Positions 44,686-52,545 of a stretch of 64,000 nt of DNA are shown here, in pieces (positions within the stretch are counted from its first letter, which is position 1; each line of letters starts with the position of its first letter). The translations under genes and the position numbers were made by a program. The notes under the pieces were generated by a model. That model searched no databases. It was not told the DNA's origin and was given only the letters and a program-made list of their open reading frames with translations. This DNA is from Candidatus Bathyarchaeota archaeon (GTDB taxonomy: Archaea; Thermoproteota; Bathyarchaeia; Bathyarchaeales; Bathycorpusculaceae): positions 44,287 through 108,286 of the forward strand of contig JAOZHU010000007.1 of assembly GCA_026014705.1 (NCBI GenBank), written 5' to 3'.

Positions 44686-45120
44686 ATGAACACGCTAAGG
44701 AAAATCAGGAAAAACGCGAAAGCCCTCAGCCCCGTCGTCGCATCAATCATACTCATAGCCGTCACAGTCGCCGTCAGCATCGCCGTAGCAGTATGGATGG
44801 GCGCACTCAGCACAGGATTCATGCAAACAGAACAAATCACATTCGGAACAATAACTTTCACAACAGGCACTACAGGCAACGTTTCAGTTTATGTAAAGAA
44901 CACAGGAACATCTGCAGTAACTATTAGCGAAGTGTACTTGAACGGTGCAGCAGTTGCGGATACCGCTATAAGTGCCCCCGACGAAGTGCCATTCATAATC
45001 CACCCAAACAAGCAAGAACTCTTAACTTTCACAGCAAATATAGCCGCTGGTGGCAACTACGAAGTCAAAGTTATCACTGCAAAGGGCAACCCGTTCGCGA
45101 AAAGCGCTATTGCCCAATAA
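44686..45120 (+). CDS. Archaeal type IV pilin
   Basis: 144 residues. A short, positively charged leader (NTLRKIRKNAKALSP) precedes a hydrophobic helix (VVASIILIAVTVAVSIAVAVW), the class III signal peptide and Pilin_N domain cut by a prepilin peptidase. The rest is a beta-sandwich head (TGNVSVYVKNTGTSAVTISEV). It should assemble into an extracellular filament or act as a minor pilin. AGGAGGG precedes the ATG by nine bases, and AATATTTAAAT at 44621-44631 is a good TATA box. No ATPase or membrane platform gene is in the window. Confidence 0.92.
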   Translation: MNTLRKIRKNAKALSPVVASIILIAVTVAVSIAVAVWMGALSTGFMQTEQITFGTITFTTGTTGNVSVYVKNTGTSAVTISEVYLNGAAVADTAISAPDEVPFIIHPNKQELLTFTANIAAGGNYEVKVITAKGNPFAKSAIAQ

Positions 45121-45142
45121 ATTTCCCTTTTTATTTTGCTTC
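45121..45142 (+). terminator. T-rich tract after pilin gene
   Basis: Runs CCCTTTTTATTTTGCTTC directly after the stop codon could end or attenuate pilin transcripts before the downstream cluster. Confidence 0.3.
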
Positions 45143-45217
45143 TAAACACACAGAGCGAGGGCAAACAATCTCCTCTTTCCCTTTCTTAATTACCCACACA
45201 GAGGTGCATGACAAGAC

Positions 45218-45643
45218 ATGGTCACAAAAATACGAGAATACAGTTCAGCCCGAGAAATAGCTGAAACCTTGGACAAGGAAATAGCCGACTCCAAAAGCGC
45301 ACTCGGCGAATACCTACGCCGCCTAGACGACATACGCAAATTGGCAGAGAAATCAAAGAAAGTCCGCGATGTTGTCATGAAACTCGCAGGCAAAAAAAAC
45401 CACAACGAAACCCCAAACGAAGTAACCGTAGGCAACCTAAACATAATCCTAGACGCCAACCCATTCCACGAACTAACCGCCTTAGAAAACGCTGTGCGCA
45501 GCCACCAAGACCGCCTCATAACGCTGCAGAAAGTCCGCGAAGCACTCAAGTGGCTGGACCAGCTCGGCGACGCCGAAGGCATGAAATACATAGTTCTAGA
45601 AAACGACGGCGTCCCAGAACGCATACTATTCAAAACCGCTTAA
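45218..45643 (+). CDS. Coiled-coil protein of the pilin/roadblock cluster
   Basis: 141 residues, acidic and basic helices throughout. Residues 5-60 form a likely coiled coil (AETLDKEIADSKSALGEYL), then a strand-like VGNLNIILDANPFHEL and a second helix (ALENAVRSHQDRLITLQKVREAL). The C-terminus reads GMKYIVLENDGVPERILFK. I recall related bathyarchaeal proteins with the LDQLGD..KYLVLENDG segment but no function. GAGGTG lies 11 bases before the ATG. It is followed by the roadblock genes at short spacing. Confidence 0.65.
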   Translation: MVTKIREYSSAREIAETLDKEIADSKSALGEYLRRLDDIRKLAEKSKKVRDVVMKLAGKKNHNETPNEVTVGNLNIILDANPFHELTALENAVRSHQDRLITLQKVREALKWLDQLGDAEGMKYIVLENDGVPERILFKTA

Positions 45644-45674
45644 ACACGCGCATAAAACTGCAGGAGCACGAAAC

Positions 45675-46433
45675 ATGGGCGACGAACTAGTCACTTTCGC
45701 CCTCAAAAACACGCTCAACGAAATACGCGGCGCCTACCCAGCCGTAACCAGCGCCTTCATCTTCAAAAACGCCAAAACACTAGTCACAGACGAAAACACA
45801 GACGCAACCACTGCACGAAACGCCGCGAACGCGCTCAAAGCCATAGTGAAACGCGCAAACGCGCTGGGCAACGTGGAAACCGTAGCATTGCACGCTGCAA
45901 ACAGCACCGTAAACGTCGCCCACATAGAAAACGCTTACCTAACCACCGTCACCACCGAAGACGCAGACCAACAGCAAATCAACACGCTTGCCCGCGTTCT
46001 GATACCCATAGTCCTCAGGCTCGTGGCCAAAATCCACCCTGCTTCAATAGCCACTGATTTTTACACGCTGGAAGAAACCGAACCCGCTGAACTGCCCATG
46101 GAGGAAACGCCAACGGCGCCGCTTGAACCGACACTGCCGCAGCCGCCAGTAACCCAACTCATAGTCGACAACCTAAACGGCTTACTAGCACCTCAAGACA
46201 CGGTGCGCATCGACCACGCAATAATCGCACAGTGGCAAAAACTCTACCCAAACAAGAAAATCGAGAAAGCCGAAGTAGCAGCGCTAAACGGAAGAAACAC
46301 AAACTGCAAAATCAAACCCATAAAAGACTCAAAACAAGAAGAACAAGGCAAAATCCAAATGCCCGAAAAAACCCAGCAAATCCTCCAAACCAAAAAAGGC
46401 GAACTCGTCCTAATCAAGCCCATAATCAACTAG
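45675..46433 (+). CDS. Roadblock/LC7-like protein with extra C-terminal domain
   Basis: 252 residues. The N-terminal 120 residues have the order of a roadblock/LC7 fold: a helix (VTFALKNTLNEI), a strand pair (VTSAFIFKNAKTLV), a helix (TARNAANALKAIVKRANAL), strands (VETVALHAANSTVNVAHIENAYL) and a last helix (QINTLARVLIPIVLRLV). A Pro/Glu linker follows, then a conserved-looking C-terminal domain (LNGLLAPQDTVRIDHAII to LVLIKPIIN). Roadblock proteins usually regulate small GTPases; none is nearby. Coding is strongly A/C-rich. It is 31 bases after the coiled-coil gene and 25 bases before the second roadblock-like gene. Confidence 0.6.
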   Translation: MGDELVTFALKNTLNEIRGAYPAVTSAFIFKNAKTLVTDENTDATTARNAANALKAIVKRANALGNVETVALHAANSTVNVAHIENAYLTTVTTEDADQQQINTLARVLIPIVLRLVAKIHPASIATDFYTLEETEPAELPMEETPTAPLEPTLPQPPVTQLIVDNLNGLLAPQDTVRIDHAIIAQWQKLYPNKKIEKAEVAALNGRNTNCKIKPIKDSKQEEQGKIQMPEKTQQILQTKKGELVLIKPIIN

Positions 46434-46458
46434 CCACAGAAAAAGAAGGGCAACCCCA

Positions 46459-46854
46459 ATGGTGAAAAAAGCACAAACCACACAAGAACCCGCCACGATA
46501 ACCACAACCGTAGAAGACGACACCTTCGATAGATTAAGCCGAAAACTCGCGGAAATCAACAAACACCCACAAGTCACAGGCTACATCATGCGCAACGCAA
46601 CCTCAGCCATAATAAACCTCAAAAACAACCAGCACCTAACAGAAACCGCGCTCTTAGCCGCCCAAACAGCAGAATCAGCCACAGAAATAGCCCGCTTGTT
46701 CAACATGGGCGCCATCGACAGCGTCGTCATCACAGGCAAAGACGCCAAAACACTTTGCACAGTCATAGGAGAAAACAACATCTCCGTAACAATGGAAAAA
46801 AACGCCGACCACGACAACATCCTACAACAAATCAAACACAGTATTACAGCTTAA
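46459..46854 (+). CDS. Minimal roadblock/LC7-like protein
   Basis: 131 residues. After a Thr-rich N-terminus, it has the roadblock order: helix (FDRLSRKLAEINKH), strands (QVTGYIMRNATSAIINLKNN), helix (AESATEIARLFNM), strands (IDSVVITGKDAKTLCTVIGENNISVTM) and a final helix (DNILQQIKHSI). It probably pairs with the preceding roadblock protein as a heterodimer, since such domains dimerise; this is inference. It ends one base before the convergent winged-helix gene. Confidence 0.6.
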   Translation: MVKKAQTTQEPATITTTVEDDTFDRLSRKLAEINKHPQVTGYIMRNATSAIINLKNNQHLTETALLAAQTAESATEIARLFNMGAIDSVVITGKDAKTLCTVIGENNISVTMEKNADHDNILQQIKHSITA

Positions 46855-46855
46855 G

Positions 46856-47065
46856 TCACGTTCGCGCCAAAAACCTCTGAAACCCTCGGCTAACCCGCAC
46901 CTTACGCTCCTCTTCATCAAAAAACGCGAAACCAAACCTGCACAAAAACTCTGCAACCGCCCGCAACTCATACTCAACTAAACCCGCCTGCTGCTGCAAC
47001 TCAGCCAATGCATGCCACTGACCATCGCCGAGAACCTCTAACAACAAGGCAACCTCTAAGCCCAA
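46856..47065 (-). CDS. Small winged-helix protein
   Basis: 69 residues, starting at a TTG (47065) nine bases after GGTGAGG; the track starts further upstream at 47092. It contains LLEVLGDGQWHALAEL, AGLVEYELRAVAEFLCRFGF and FFDEEERKVRVS, the standard small winged helix with a wing. It ends one base from the second roadblock gene, running towards it. A role in controlling the pilin/roadblock cluster is possible but unproven. Confidence 0.65.
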   Translation of the reverse strand: MGLEVALLLEVLGDGQWHALAELQQQAGLVEYELRAVAEFLCRFGFAFFDEEERKVRVSRGFQRFLART

Positions 47066-47195
47066 CAGCAAGCACCTCACCTTGGCAAGCAATCAGCGCT
47101 CGGCATTTAAATCCTTTATGAGTCACTCTTCCAGAACATTCCTATAGAAAAAACCACGCAATTATCAACACCCATACGCGACGCTGCCAACAATG

Positions 47196-47420
47196 CGACC
47201 ATATTTGGAGCCTAATAGCCAATCAATGCAGAAAAATGAGAGAAGAGTCTACATCGGCACGAACCTATTTGCAGCCTATTAGAAATTCGTTGCAGAAACT
47301 ATAGAGAGGTAGGTCACTATTGACCCAAAAAAACCAGCCTAATAGCCTGTTGAAGCCACCAACCTATTTGAAGCCTATTAGAGGTTCTATGCAGAAACCA
47401 GTAGAGGGTCTACCCGCAAA
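47196..47420 (+). repeat. Three degenerate ~50-base repeats
   Basis: Copies at about 47196, 47260 and 47358 share TATTTGNAGCCTATTAG (47202, 47266, 47365), then TGCAGAAA and an AGAG/GTCTAC stretch. Spacings are 64 and 99 bases. A half copy (AGCCTAATAGCC) lies near 47336. They are too diverged and unevenly spaced for CRISPR repeats. Confidence 0.55.
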
Positions 47421-47504
47421 ACCACCTTTCAACCTAATACAAGGCAACACTCAGCATAAACCTTATATCCCAATGATGAAACAAACTTGAAATCGTGGTT
47501 AACA

Positions 47505-47570
47505 ATGATGACTCCCCACCCTGACAAACACTTCTGGTCCGGACACAGTTCCGGAAACGGACAAAACTAA
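47505..47570 (+). CDS. Possible 21-residue leader peptide
   Basis: The frame ATGATGACTCCC to TAA encodes a His/Gly/Ser-rich 21-residue peptide (MMTPHPDKHFWSGHSSGNG). A TATA-like CCTTATATCC lies about 35 bases upstream, giving a short predicted leader. TCCGGA, CACAGT, TCCGGA at 47538-47555 could pair as a six-base hairpin inside the frame. It may equally be part of a non-coding RNA; coding is unproven. Confidence 0.2.
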   Translation: MMTPHPDKHFWSGHSSGNGQN

Positions 47571-47735
47571 ACAACAGTTAACCACACGTGTAACAAACCG
47601 CTTTTAGTTCTCAGTTGCTGTTTGAACTCGGGTGAAAAACATGGAACAAAAAAAGTGCGCAAATAAAGCGCAAAAAACCAGCGCGTCGCCACGCGCACCC
47701 ACGGGAAAACCCACTCACATGAGAGGCTGAAAAAA

Positions 47736-48809
47736 ATGCACAAGAAACTACTAATCCCTGGACCCACAGAAGTAAGCCAAGAAATACTCCAAGAACAAAC
47801 CCACCCGCTGATAGGGCACAGAAGCAAAGAATTCTCCCAACTCTACGAAGGCATAACAAACAAACTAGCCAAATTCTTTGAGCTACCCGCAGACTGCAGA
47901 CCCACCGTAACCACCGCTTCAGGCGCACTGTGGTTCGACATCGTGGGCAGAAGCATCGTAAAAGACAAGGCACTCTGCTGCGTCAACGGCGCATTCTCTG
48001 AACGCTTCGCCGAAGCCATCCGCGCCTGCGGCAAACAAGCCGACTGCCTCGAAGTAGAATGGGGCAAAGTACCCAAACCCGACGCCATCGCAGAAAAACT
48101 AGAAACAGGCAAATACGACACAGTCACAGTCTGCCACAACGAATCCTCAACAGGCGCACGCAGCCCCATCCGCGAAATAGGCAAACTAATCCGCCGAGAC
48201 TACCCAGAAGTCATGCTCACAATAGACAGCGTCTCAGCCATGGCAGGCGACAAGACGCTACCAACGGAAATAGGCTGTGATATAATCTTTGCCTCAACCC
48301 AAAAATGCTTCGCGCTGCCGCCAGGCTTAGCCGTTGCGCTTGTAAACGACCGCGCCTTAGAACGCGCACAGCAAGTACCAAACCGCGGCGCATACACCGA
48401 TTTGGTTGAAATCTTCGAGTTCGAAAAGAAGCACCAAACACCCTCTACCCCGAACATCCCGCTTCTCTACGCGCTCAACAAGCGACTGGACTTGATGCTG
48501 GAGGAAACCTACGACAAAATCTACCAACGCCACGAAGACATGGCAGAATACACCCGGAAATGGGCAAAGAAACACTTCGAAATGTTCCCCGAGGCAGGCT
48601 ACGAATCCATCACCGTAAGCTGCATCAAGAACACGCTTAGCAAAAACGTGAAAGAACTAAACGAAAAACTCGCAGAAAAAGGCTTCACAATCGGCAACGG
48701 CTATGGCAAACTGGCTGACAAAACCTTCCGCATCGGCCACATGGGCGAATGGAACCTAGAAGGCATAAAAATAGTTCTCGCCGCCATAGACGAAATCTGG
48801 AAGCTATAA
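47736..48809 (+). CDS. Class V aminotransferase (serine/phosphoserine or alanine-glyoxylate type)
   Basis: 357 residues, PLP fold type I. LLIPGPTEVSQEIL at the N-terminus, TVTTASGALWFD, CHNESSTGARSP, LTIDSVSAMAGD and the PLP lysine K190 in STQKCFALPPG match the serine-pyruvate/alanine-glyoxylate aminotransferase branch. Because serA starts three bases later, its likely job is phosphohydroxypyruvate/phosphoserine or serine-glyoxylate transamination in serine metabolism. The ATG follows GAGAGGCTG. It is the first gene of a three-gene operon. Confidence 0.88.
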   Translation: MHKKLLIPGPTEVSQEILQEQTHPLIGHRSKEFSQLYEGITNKLAKFFELPADCRPTVTTASGALWFDIVGRSIVKDKALCCVNGAFSERFAEAIRACGKQADCLEVEWGKVPKPDAIAEKLETGKYDTVTVCHNESSTGARSPIREIGKLIRRDYPEVMLTIDSVSAMAGDKTLPTEIGCDIIFASTQKCFALPPGLAVALVNDRALERAQQVPNRGAYTDLVEIFEFEKKHQTPSTPNIPLLYALNKRLDLMLEETYDKIYQRHEDMAEYTRKWAKKHFEMFPEAGYESITVSCIKNTLSKNVKELNEKLAEKGFTIGNGYGKLADKTFRIGHMGEWNLEGIKIVLAAIDEIWKL

Positions 48810-48811
48810 GC

Positions 48812-49714
48812 ATGGCGTACAGAATCCTCATCTGCGACAAAATCACCGAAGAAGGCATAAAACTACTCGAGCAAAAAGGCTACGAAATCACAAAAGCATG
48901 GGACCAGCCCAAAAACGCTTTGCAGCAGATTATAGGCGGCTACGACGCCGTCATCGTGCGCTCCGCCACCAAAATCACCGCCAACCTAATCGCCGCAGCC
49001 AAACAGCTCAAGGTAATCGGAAGAGCAGGCGAAGGCACAGACAACATCGACACACAAGAAGCAACCGAAAAAGGCATCACAGTCGTGAACACGCCCCATG
49101 TATCCGCCACAAGCGTAGCCGAACTCACAATAGCCCACCTGCTGGCGCTCGCAAGAAACCTAGTCGAAGGAACAGTAACGCTGCGCGAGGGCAAATGGGC
49201 AAAAGAAGAACTCATGGGCACAGAAGTCAACGGAAAAACCCTCGGCGTCATCGGCTGCGGCAGCATAGGCAAAGAAGTGGAAAAACTCGCCGCCGCCCTA
49301 GGCATGAAAACCCTCGGCGTAGACGTCTGCGTCGGACGCGGCTCGGTGCCTCTTGAGCAAATGCTGCCTAACGCTGACTTCATAACCATCCACGTGCCCT
49401 TGGCGCCTCACACGAGGCACATGCTGTCAACCAAGCAGTTCAACATGATGAAAAACGGCGTGATGCTCATAGACTGCTCACGCGGCGGCGTAGTAGACCA
49501 AGAAGCACTCTACGAAGCACTCAAAGCAGGCAAAGTGAAAGCCGCAGCAGTCGATGTCTTCGAACAGGAACCGCCAGGAAACTGCAAGCTATTAACGCTC
49601 AAAAACGTTTATGCAACTCCGCACATCGGCGCCCAAACCCGCGAAGCCCAATCACGCGCAAGCATACAAATAGCCCAAAAAATAATCGAAGTACTAGAAC
49701 AAACCGCGAGTTGA
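48812..49714 (+). CDS. serA: D-3-phosphoglycerate dehydrogenase, short form
   Basis: 300 residues from the ATG at 48812, three bases after the aminotransferase stop; the track start lies inside that gene. The N-terminal half has IGRAGEGTDNID, then the NAD-binding LGVIGCGSIGKEVEKLAAALG. The catalytic region is DCSRGGVVDQEAL, DVFEQEPP and the His in TPHIGAQT. There is no C-terminal ACT domain, so serine feedback of the usual kind is absent. It oxidises 3-phosphoglycerate to phosphohydroxypyruvate, feeding the aminotransferase encoded just upstream. Confidence 0.92.
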   Translation: MAYRILICDKITEEGIKLLEQKGYEITKAWDQPKNALQQIIGGYDAVIVRSATKITANLIAAAKQLKVIGRAGEGTDNIDTQEATEKGITVVNTPHVSATSVAELTIAHLLALARNLVEGTVTLREGKWAKEELMGTEVNGKTLGVIGCGSIGKEVEKLAAALGMKTLGVDVCVGRGSVPLEQMLPNADFITIHVPLAPHTRHMLSTKQFNMMKNGVMLIDCSRGGVVDQEALYEALKAGKVKAAAVDVFEQEPPGNCKLLTLKNVYATPHIGAQTREAQSRASIQIAQKIIEVLEQTAS

Positions 49715-49719
49715 CCAGC

Positions 49720-50997
49720 ATGGTAGACATAAAACCTTTCAAAGCGATACGGTACACAGAGAAAGCAGGTGACCCCGCGGACCTGATAACGCCACCCTAC
49801 GACAAAATCGACCACAACCAGCAGAAAAAATACTACGCGAAATCGCCCTACAACTACTGCCGCCTCATACTGCCCATGGAAGAAAACAAGTACGAAAAAG
49901 CAAAACAGCGAATCCAAACGTGGCTAAGCGACGGCGTACTCGCAAAAGACGATGCACCAGCACTTTTCGTTTACAAACAAGAATTCACGCTGTCAGGAGA
50001 AAACCGCACGCGGACGGGACTAATCGCTGCTATGCGCTTGTACGGCTACGACGAAAACATAGTGTTTCCCCACGAAGTCACGCATGGCGCGCCGAAAGCA
50101 GACCGCCTGAACATGCTGCAAACAGTCCAAAAAAACTTGGAACCTGTTTTCCTGATATTCTCAGACACTGAAAACCAAATCATCGACCTTTTCGCTGAAA
50201 CCACAAAAACCTCGCCCACCATAAAAATTGAAGACGAACATAGAATTACGCATACGGTCTGGCGCGTAACCGACCTAGAAAAAATCAAATCCGTACAAAC
50301 TGCAATGCGAGACAAACTGCTCGTCATCACCGACGGACACCACAGGTACGAAAGCGCAATTGCCCACAGAGATGCACAGCGTGCACGGCAGGCGTGGACT
50401 GAGAATTCAGCCTTCAACTTTCACATGAGCTACATGGTTCCAGTTCAAGATGAAGGACTCGTCATTTTGCCCACGCACAGACTCCTGAAAAAATTCACCC
50501 TAACCAACGACACGATGCAGCAGCTCAAAAAATTCTTCACCGTCACAGAAATAGCTGCAACAGTTGAATCAATAGAAGATTTCCTTGAAAATCACAGACA
50601 AAAGCGGGCGTTCTGCATTTACGACGGCTCAATAGCCTACGGCGTGCTCTTGAAAGACGAAGAAGCCGTTTCGCAACTTGTTAACAACTGCAACTCTAAA
50701 CAAGTGCAGCTGCTGGATGTGGTAATACTGCGAGACGTTGTCTTTAAAAGCATATTGAAAACTGGCGAGCTAAAGATTGATGAAGATATACTCTACGTTG
50801 GCTCAATCCGAAGCGCCTTCGAGAAAGTCAACAACGGCGAAGCTAAACTGGCTTTTCTGGTTAACTGCATAAACCCCGAGACGGTTTGGCAAATAGCGCA
50901 GAAGCATGAAAGGCTGCCTGAGAAATCCACGGATTTTTACCCGAAACCTGCTTCAGGCTTAATGATGATGGATATTTCACCTGAAGAAAAACTGTAG
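49720..50997 (+). CDS. DUF1015 family protein of a serine-metabolism operon
   Basis: 425 residues from the ATG at 49720, six bases after serA ends; the TTG at 49711 would overlap it. The N-terminus reads VDIKPFKAIRYTEKAGDPADLITPPYD and the centre holds ITDGHHRYESAIAHRD, both hallmarks of DUF1015. DUF1015 genes often sit beside serA and aminotransferases. The DGHHR motif recalls the ParB-fold serine kinase of Thermococcus (SerK), so an ATP/ADP-linked serine step is a fair guess, not shown. A T-rich tract at 51001-51017 may end the operon. Confidence 0.85.
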   Translation: MVDIKPFKAIRYTEKAGDPADLITPPYDKIDHNQQKKYYAKSPYNYCRLILPMEENKYEKAKQRIQTWLSDGVLAKDDAPALFVYKQEFTLSGENRTRTGLIAAMRLYGYDENIVFPHEVTHGAPKADRLNMLQTVQKNLEPVFLIFSDTENQIIDLFAETTKTSPTIKIEDEHRITHTVWRVTDLEKIKSVQTAMRDKLLVITDGHHRYESAIAHRDAQRARQAWTENSAFNFHMSYMVPVQDEGLVILPTHRLLKKFTLTNDTMQQLKKFFTVTEIAATVESIEDFLENHRQKRAFCIYDGSIAYGVLLKDEEAVSQLVNNCNSKQVQLLDVVILRDVVFKSILKTGELKIDEDILYVGSIRSAFEKVNNGEAKLAFLVNCINPETVWQIAQKHERLPEKSTDFYPKPASGLMMMDISPEEKL

Positions 50998-51106
50998 CAT
51001 GCCCCTTCCTGTTTTTTCACTTTATGAGCCGTAAATTCTGGCAAATTGTTATAAGGCTTAACGTAGAAAACAGAAGCCCATACGCAAGTACATGTGAGGT
51101 TACAGC

Positions 51107-51853
51107 ATGACTGAAAATGATGAATTCGAACAGATCGCAGAGATGCGTGGCATAAAAATTAGCGACACCGCGAAAAAATGCATTGCTGAATTGCTCGGCA
51201 CCTTCGTGCTGGTGCTGGTTGGCTGCGGAACGGTTGTGCTTTCGGGCTACTCAACCGCGGGAACGGTAGGCGTAGCTTTCGCCTTCGGGTTAGCCTATCT
51301 CGCTATGGTTTACGCTATAGGCGGCGTTTCTGGGTGCCACATAAATCCCGCTGTGTCAATATCCATGTTGGTCGCGGGCAAAATCACCGTGAAAGACACT
51401 GCTTTCTACATAGTGTCCCAATGCATAGGCGGCATAGCCGGCGCAGCGGCGCTTTACGCGATTGCCGTTGGAAATCCGCAGTATGCTTTGGCTTTTACTG
51501 GTTTAGGTCAAAACGGGTTTGACATTGCTTCGCCTGCCAGGTTCTCGATGGTTTCAGCCTTCATAGCTGAGTTGCTGTTGACATTCGTTTTCCTGCTCGT
51601 TATTCACGGCGCAACCAGCAGAAAAGCGCCTCGGGGCTTCGCGGGGATACCTATCGGCTTAAGCTTGGCTTTCATTCATCTCGTCGGCATACCCGTAACT
51701 GGCACTTCGGTGAATCCAGCGAGAAGTCTAGGTCCAGCCGTGATAGTCGGCATCTTCGGCAACACAACTGCGTTGACTCAGCTTTGGCTCTTCTGGGTGG
51801 CACCCATCATCGGAGCCGTGTTGGCTGCGGCGGTATGGAAGCTTCTGCAGTAG
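51107..51853 (+). CDS. Aquaporin (MIP family water/glycerol channel)
   Basis: 248 residues with six membrane helices and two half-helices bearing the NPA boxes: N80-P81-A82 in GCHINPAVS and N203-P204-A205-R206 in TSVNPARSLGP. The HLVGIPVTGTSVNPARS block is like AqpZ/AqpM, with a His five residues before the Pro-Val. A cytoplasmic N-terminus of about 22 residues (MTENDEFEQIAEM) precedes the first helix. It is monocistronic; the following T-run (51880-51900) lies between it and the convergent YHS gene. Confidence 0.94.
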   Translation: MTENDEFEQIAEMRGIKISDTAKKCIAELLGTFVLVLVGCGTVVLSGYSTAGTVGVAFAFGLAYLAMVYAIGGVSGCHINPAVSISMLVAGKITVKDTAFYIVSQCIGGIAGAAALYAIAVGNPQYALAFTGLGQNGFDIASPARFSMVSAFIAELLLTFVFLLVIHGATSRKAPRGFAGIPIGLSLAFIHLVGIPVTGTSVNPARSLGPAVIVGIFGNTTALTQLWLFWVAPIIGAVLAAAVWKLLQ

Positions 51854-51911
51854 CAAATCGCAAAAGCAACTGTTTCACGCTTCCCAATTTTTTTGTTTTC
51901 CCAGTTTAATG

Positions 51912-52055
51912 TCACTTCACGAATTTTGCAGGATGCCGCTTAAAGCGTTTCTTGCAGACTAGGCTGCAGAAATGGTAGGTTTCGCCTTCATAGGTGATTT
52001 TGAATTTGGCTGTGTTTTCATCAAGAACCATGCCGCAGACGGGGTCTCTGAACAT
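51912..52055 (-). CDS. YHS-domain metal-binding protein
   Basis: 47 residues, too short for the ORF track. MFRDPVCGMVLDENT, then KFKITYEGETYHFCSLVCKK, is a complete YHS domain: two CxxxC-like metal ligand sites (DPVCGM; FCSLVC) on a small ribbon. Such domains bind transition metals and are found alone or on P-type ATPases. The ATG at 52055 follows AAGGCT, and a stop lies a short distance upstream in frame. It is convergent with the aquaporin and divergent from the RHH gene. Confidence 0.75.
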   Translation of the reverse strand: MFRDPVCGMVLDENTAKFKITYEGETYHFCSLVCKKRFKRHPAKFVK

Positions 52056-52212
52056 TATTTTAGCCTTAACCTCACTGAACAGTTTACTTTCACCCTATTA
52101 TGGTTAGTGGTTAAAAAACAGCTTAAGAGCGCTGGTTACACGCGCCTTTTCTCCGTTGTCGGTCAAACGCATTGTTATTTTTCGGTTGCAGGTTAATTTT
52201 TATATTTGTCAC

Positions 52213-52225
52213 ATGTTATTAACAT
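52213..52225. promoter_or_regulatory. Palindrome upstream of RHH gene
   Basis: ATGTTA, T, TAACAT: a perfect inverted repeat 25 bases before the RHH start, next to TTTATATTT (about 52199-52207, a TATA box). A third TAACAT lies at 52225-52230. It is a probable autoregulatory operator. Confidence 0.5.
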
Positions 52226-52249
52226 AACATATCTGGGGGAAAAAGCAGA

Positions 52250-52402
52250 GTGAAACTTGTAACCGTCCTGTTGCCTGAGGCTTATCTGGAAGGTTTAGAC
52301 GAGCTCGTGAGAGCTAACATGTACCCGAGCAGAAGCTCCGTAATAAGGTCAGCAGTCCGTGACTTGCTGAAGAAAGAGCTATGGGAAAAACGCGGAAAAT
52401 AA
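52250..52402 (+). CDS. Ribbon-helix-helix (CopG-type) regulator
   Basis: 50 residues, missing from the track because of size. The GTG start at 52250 follows GGGGGA. The strand KLVTVLLPEAYLEGLDELV, the turn NMYPSRSSVIRSAVRDLL and the tail KKELWEKRGK match ribbon-helix-helix DNA-binding proteins, which act as dimers. A perfect palindrome precedes the gene. It is divergent from the YHS gene and might control it through the shared region, which is inference. Confidence 0.75.
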   Translation: MKLVTVLLPEAYLEGLDELVRANMYPSRSSVIRSAVRDLLKKELWEKRGK

Positions 52403-52545
52403 TCCGCACCCTCCCTAATTTTTGCACAATTGATTTAAAGACTTGGCCTCGCGATAATCAACTGCATTTAACGCGGTTTGCCCATAGACAACCATTTAAA
52501 CAGAAAAGGCTATTCTAATGAAACTGAAGGAAAGCATAGACGGGT

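Larger units (their letters stand above)
47066..47735. other. Long intergenic region with degenerate repeats and a possible tiny gene
   Basis: A 670-base region without a normal gene. It holds three related segments (47196-47420), a TATA-like CCTTATATCC at about 47461-47470, a 21-codon open frame at 47505-47570 and TCCGGA repeats. The minus-strand ORFs in the track between 47567 and 47973 are shadows of the aminotransferase gene. Its content is unusual for this compact genome and may include non-coding RNA. Confidence 0.4.

Noticed and set aside
47196-47420. CRISPR array
   Set aside because: Copies differ too much, spacings are 64 and 99 bases, and no cas genes are present.
47472-47524. C/D box guide RNA (ATGATGA twice and CTGA)
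   Set aside because: C-like and D-like boxes exist, but there is no D' box at the right distance and no terminal stem, so the support is too weak.
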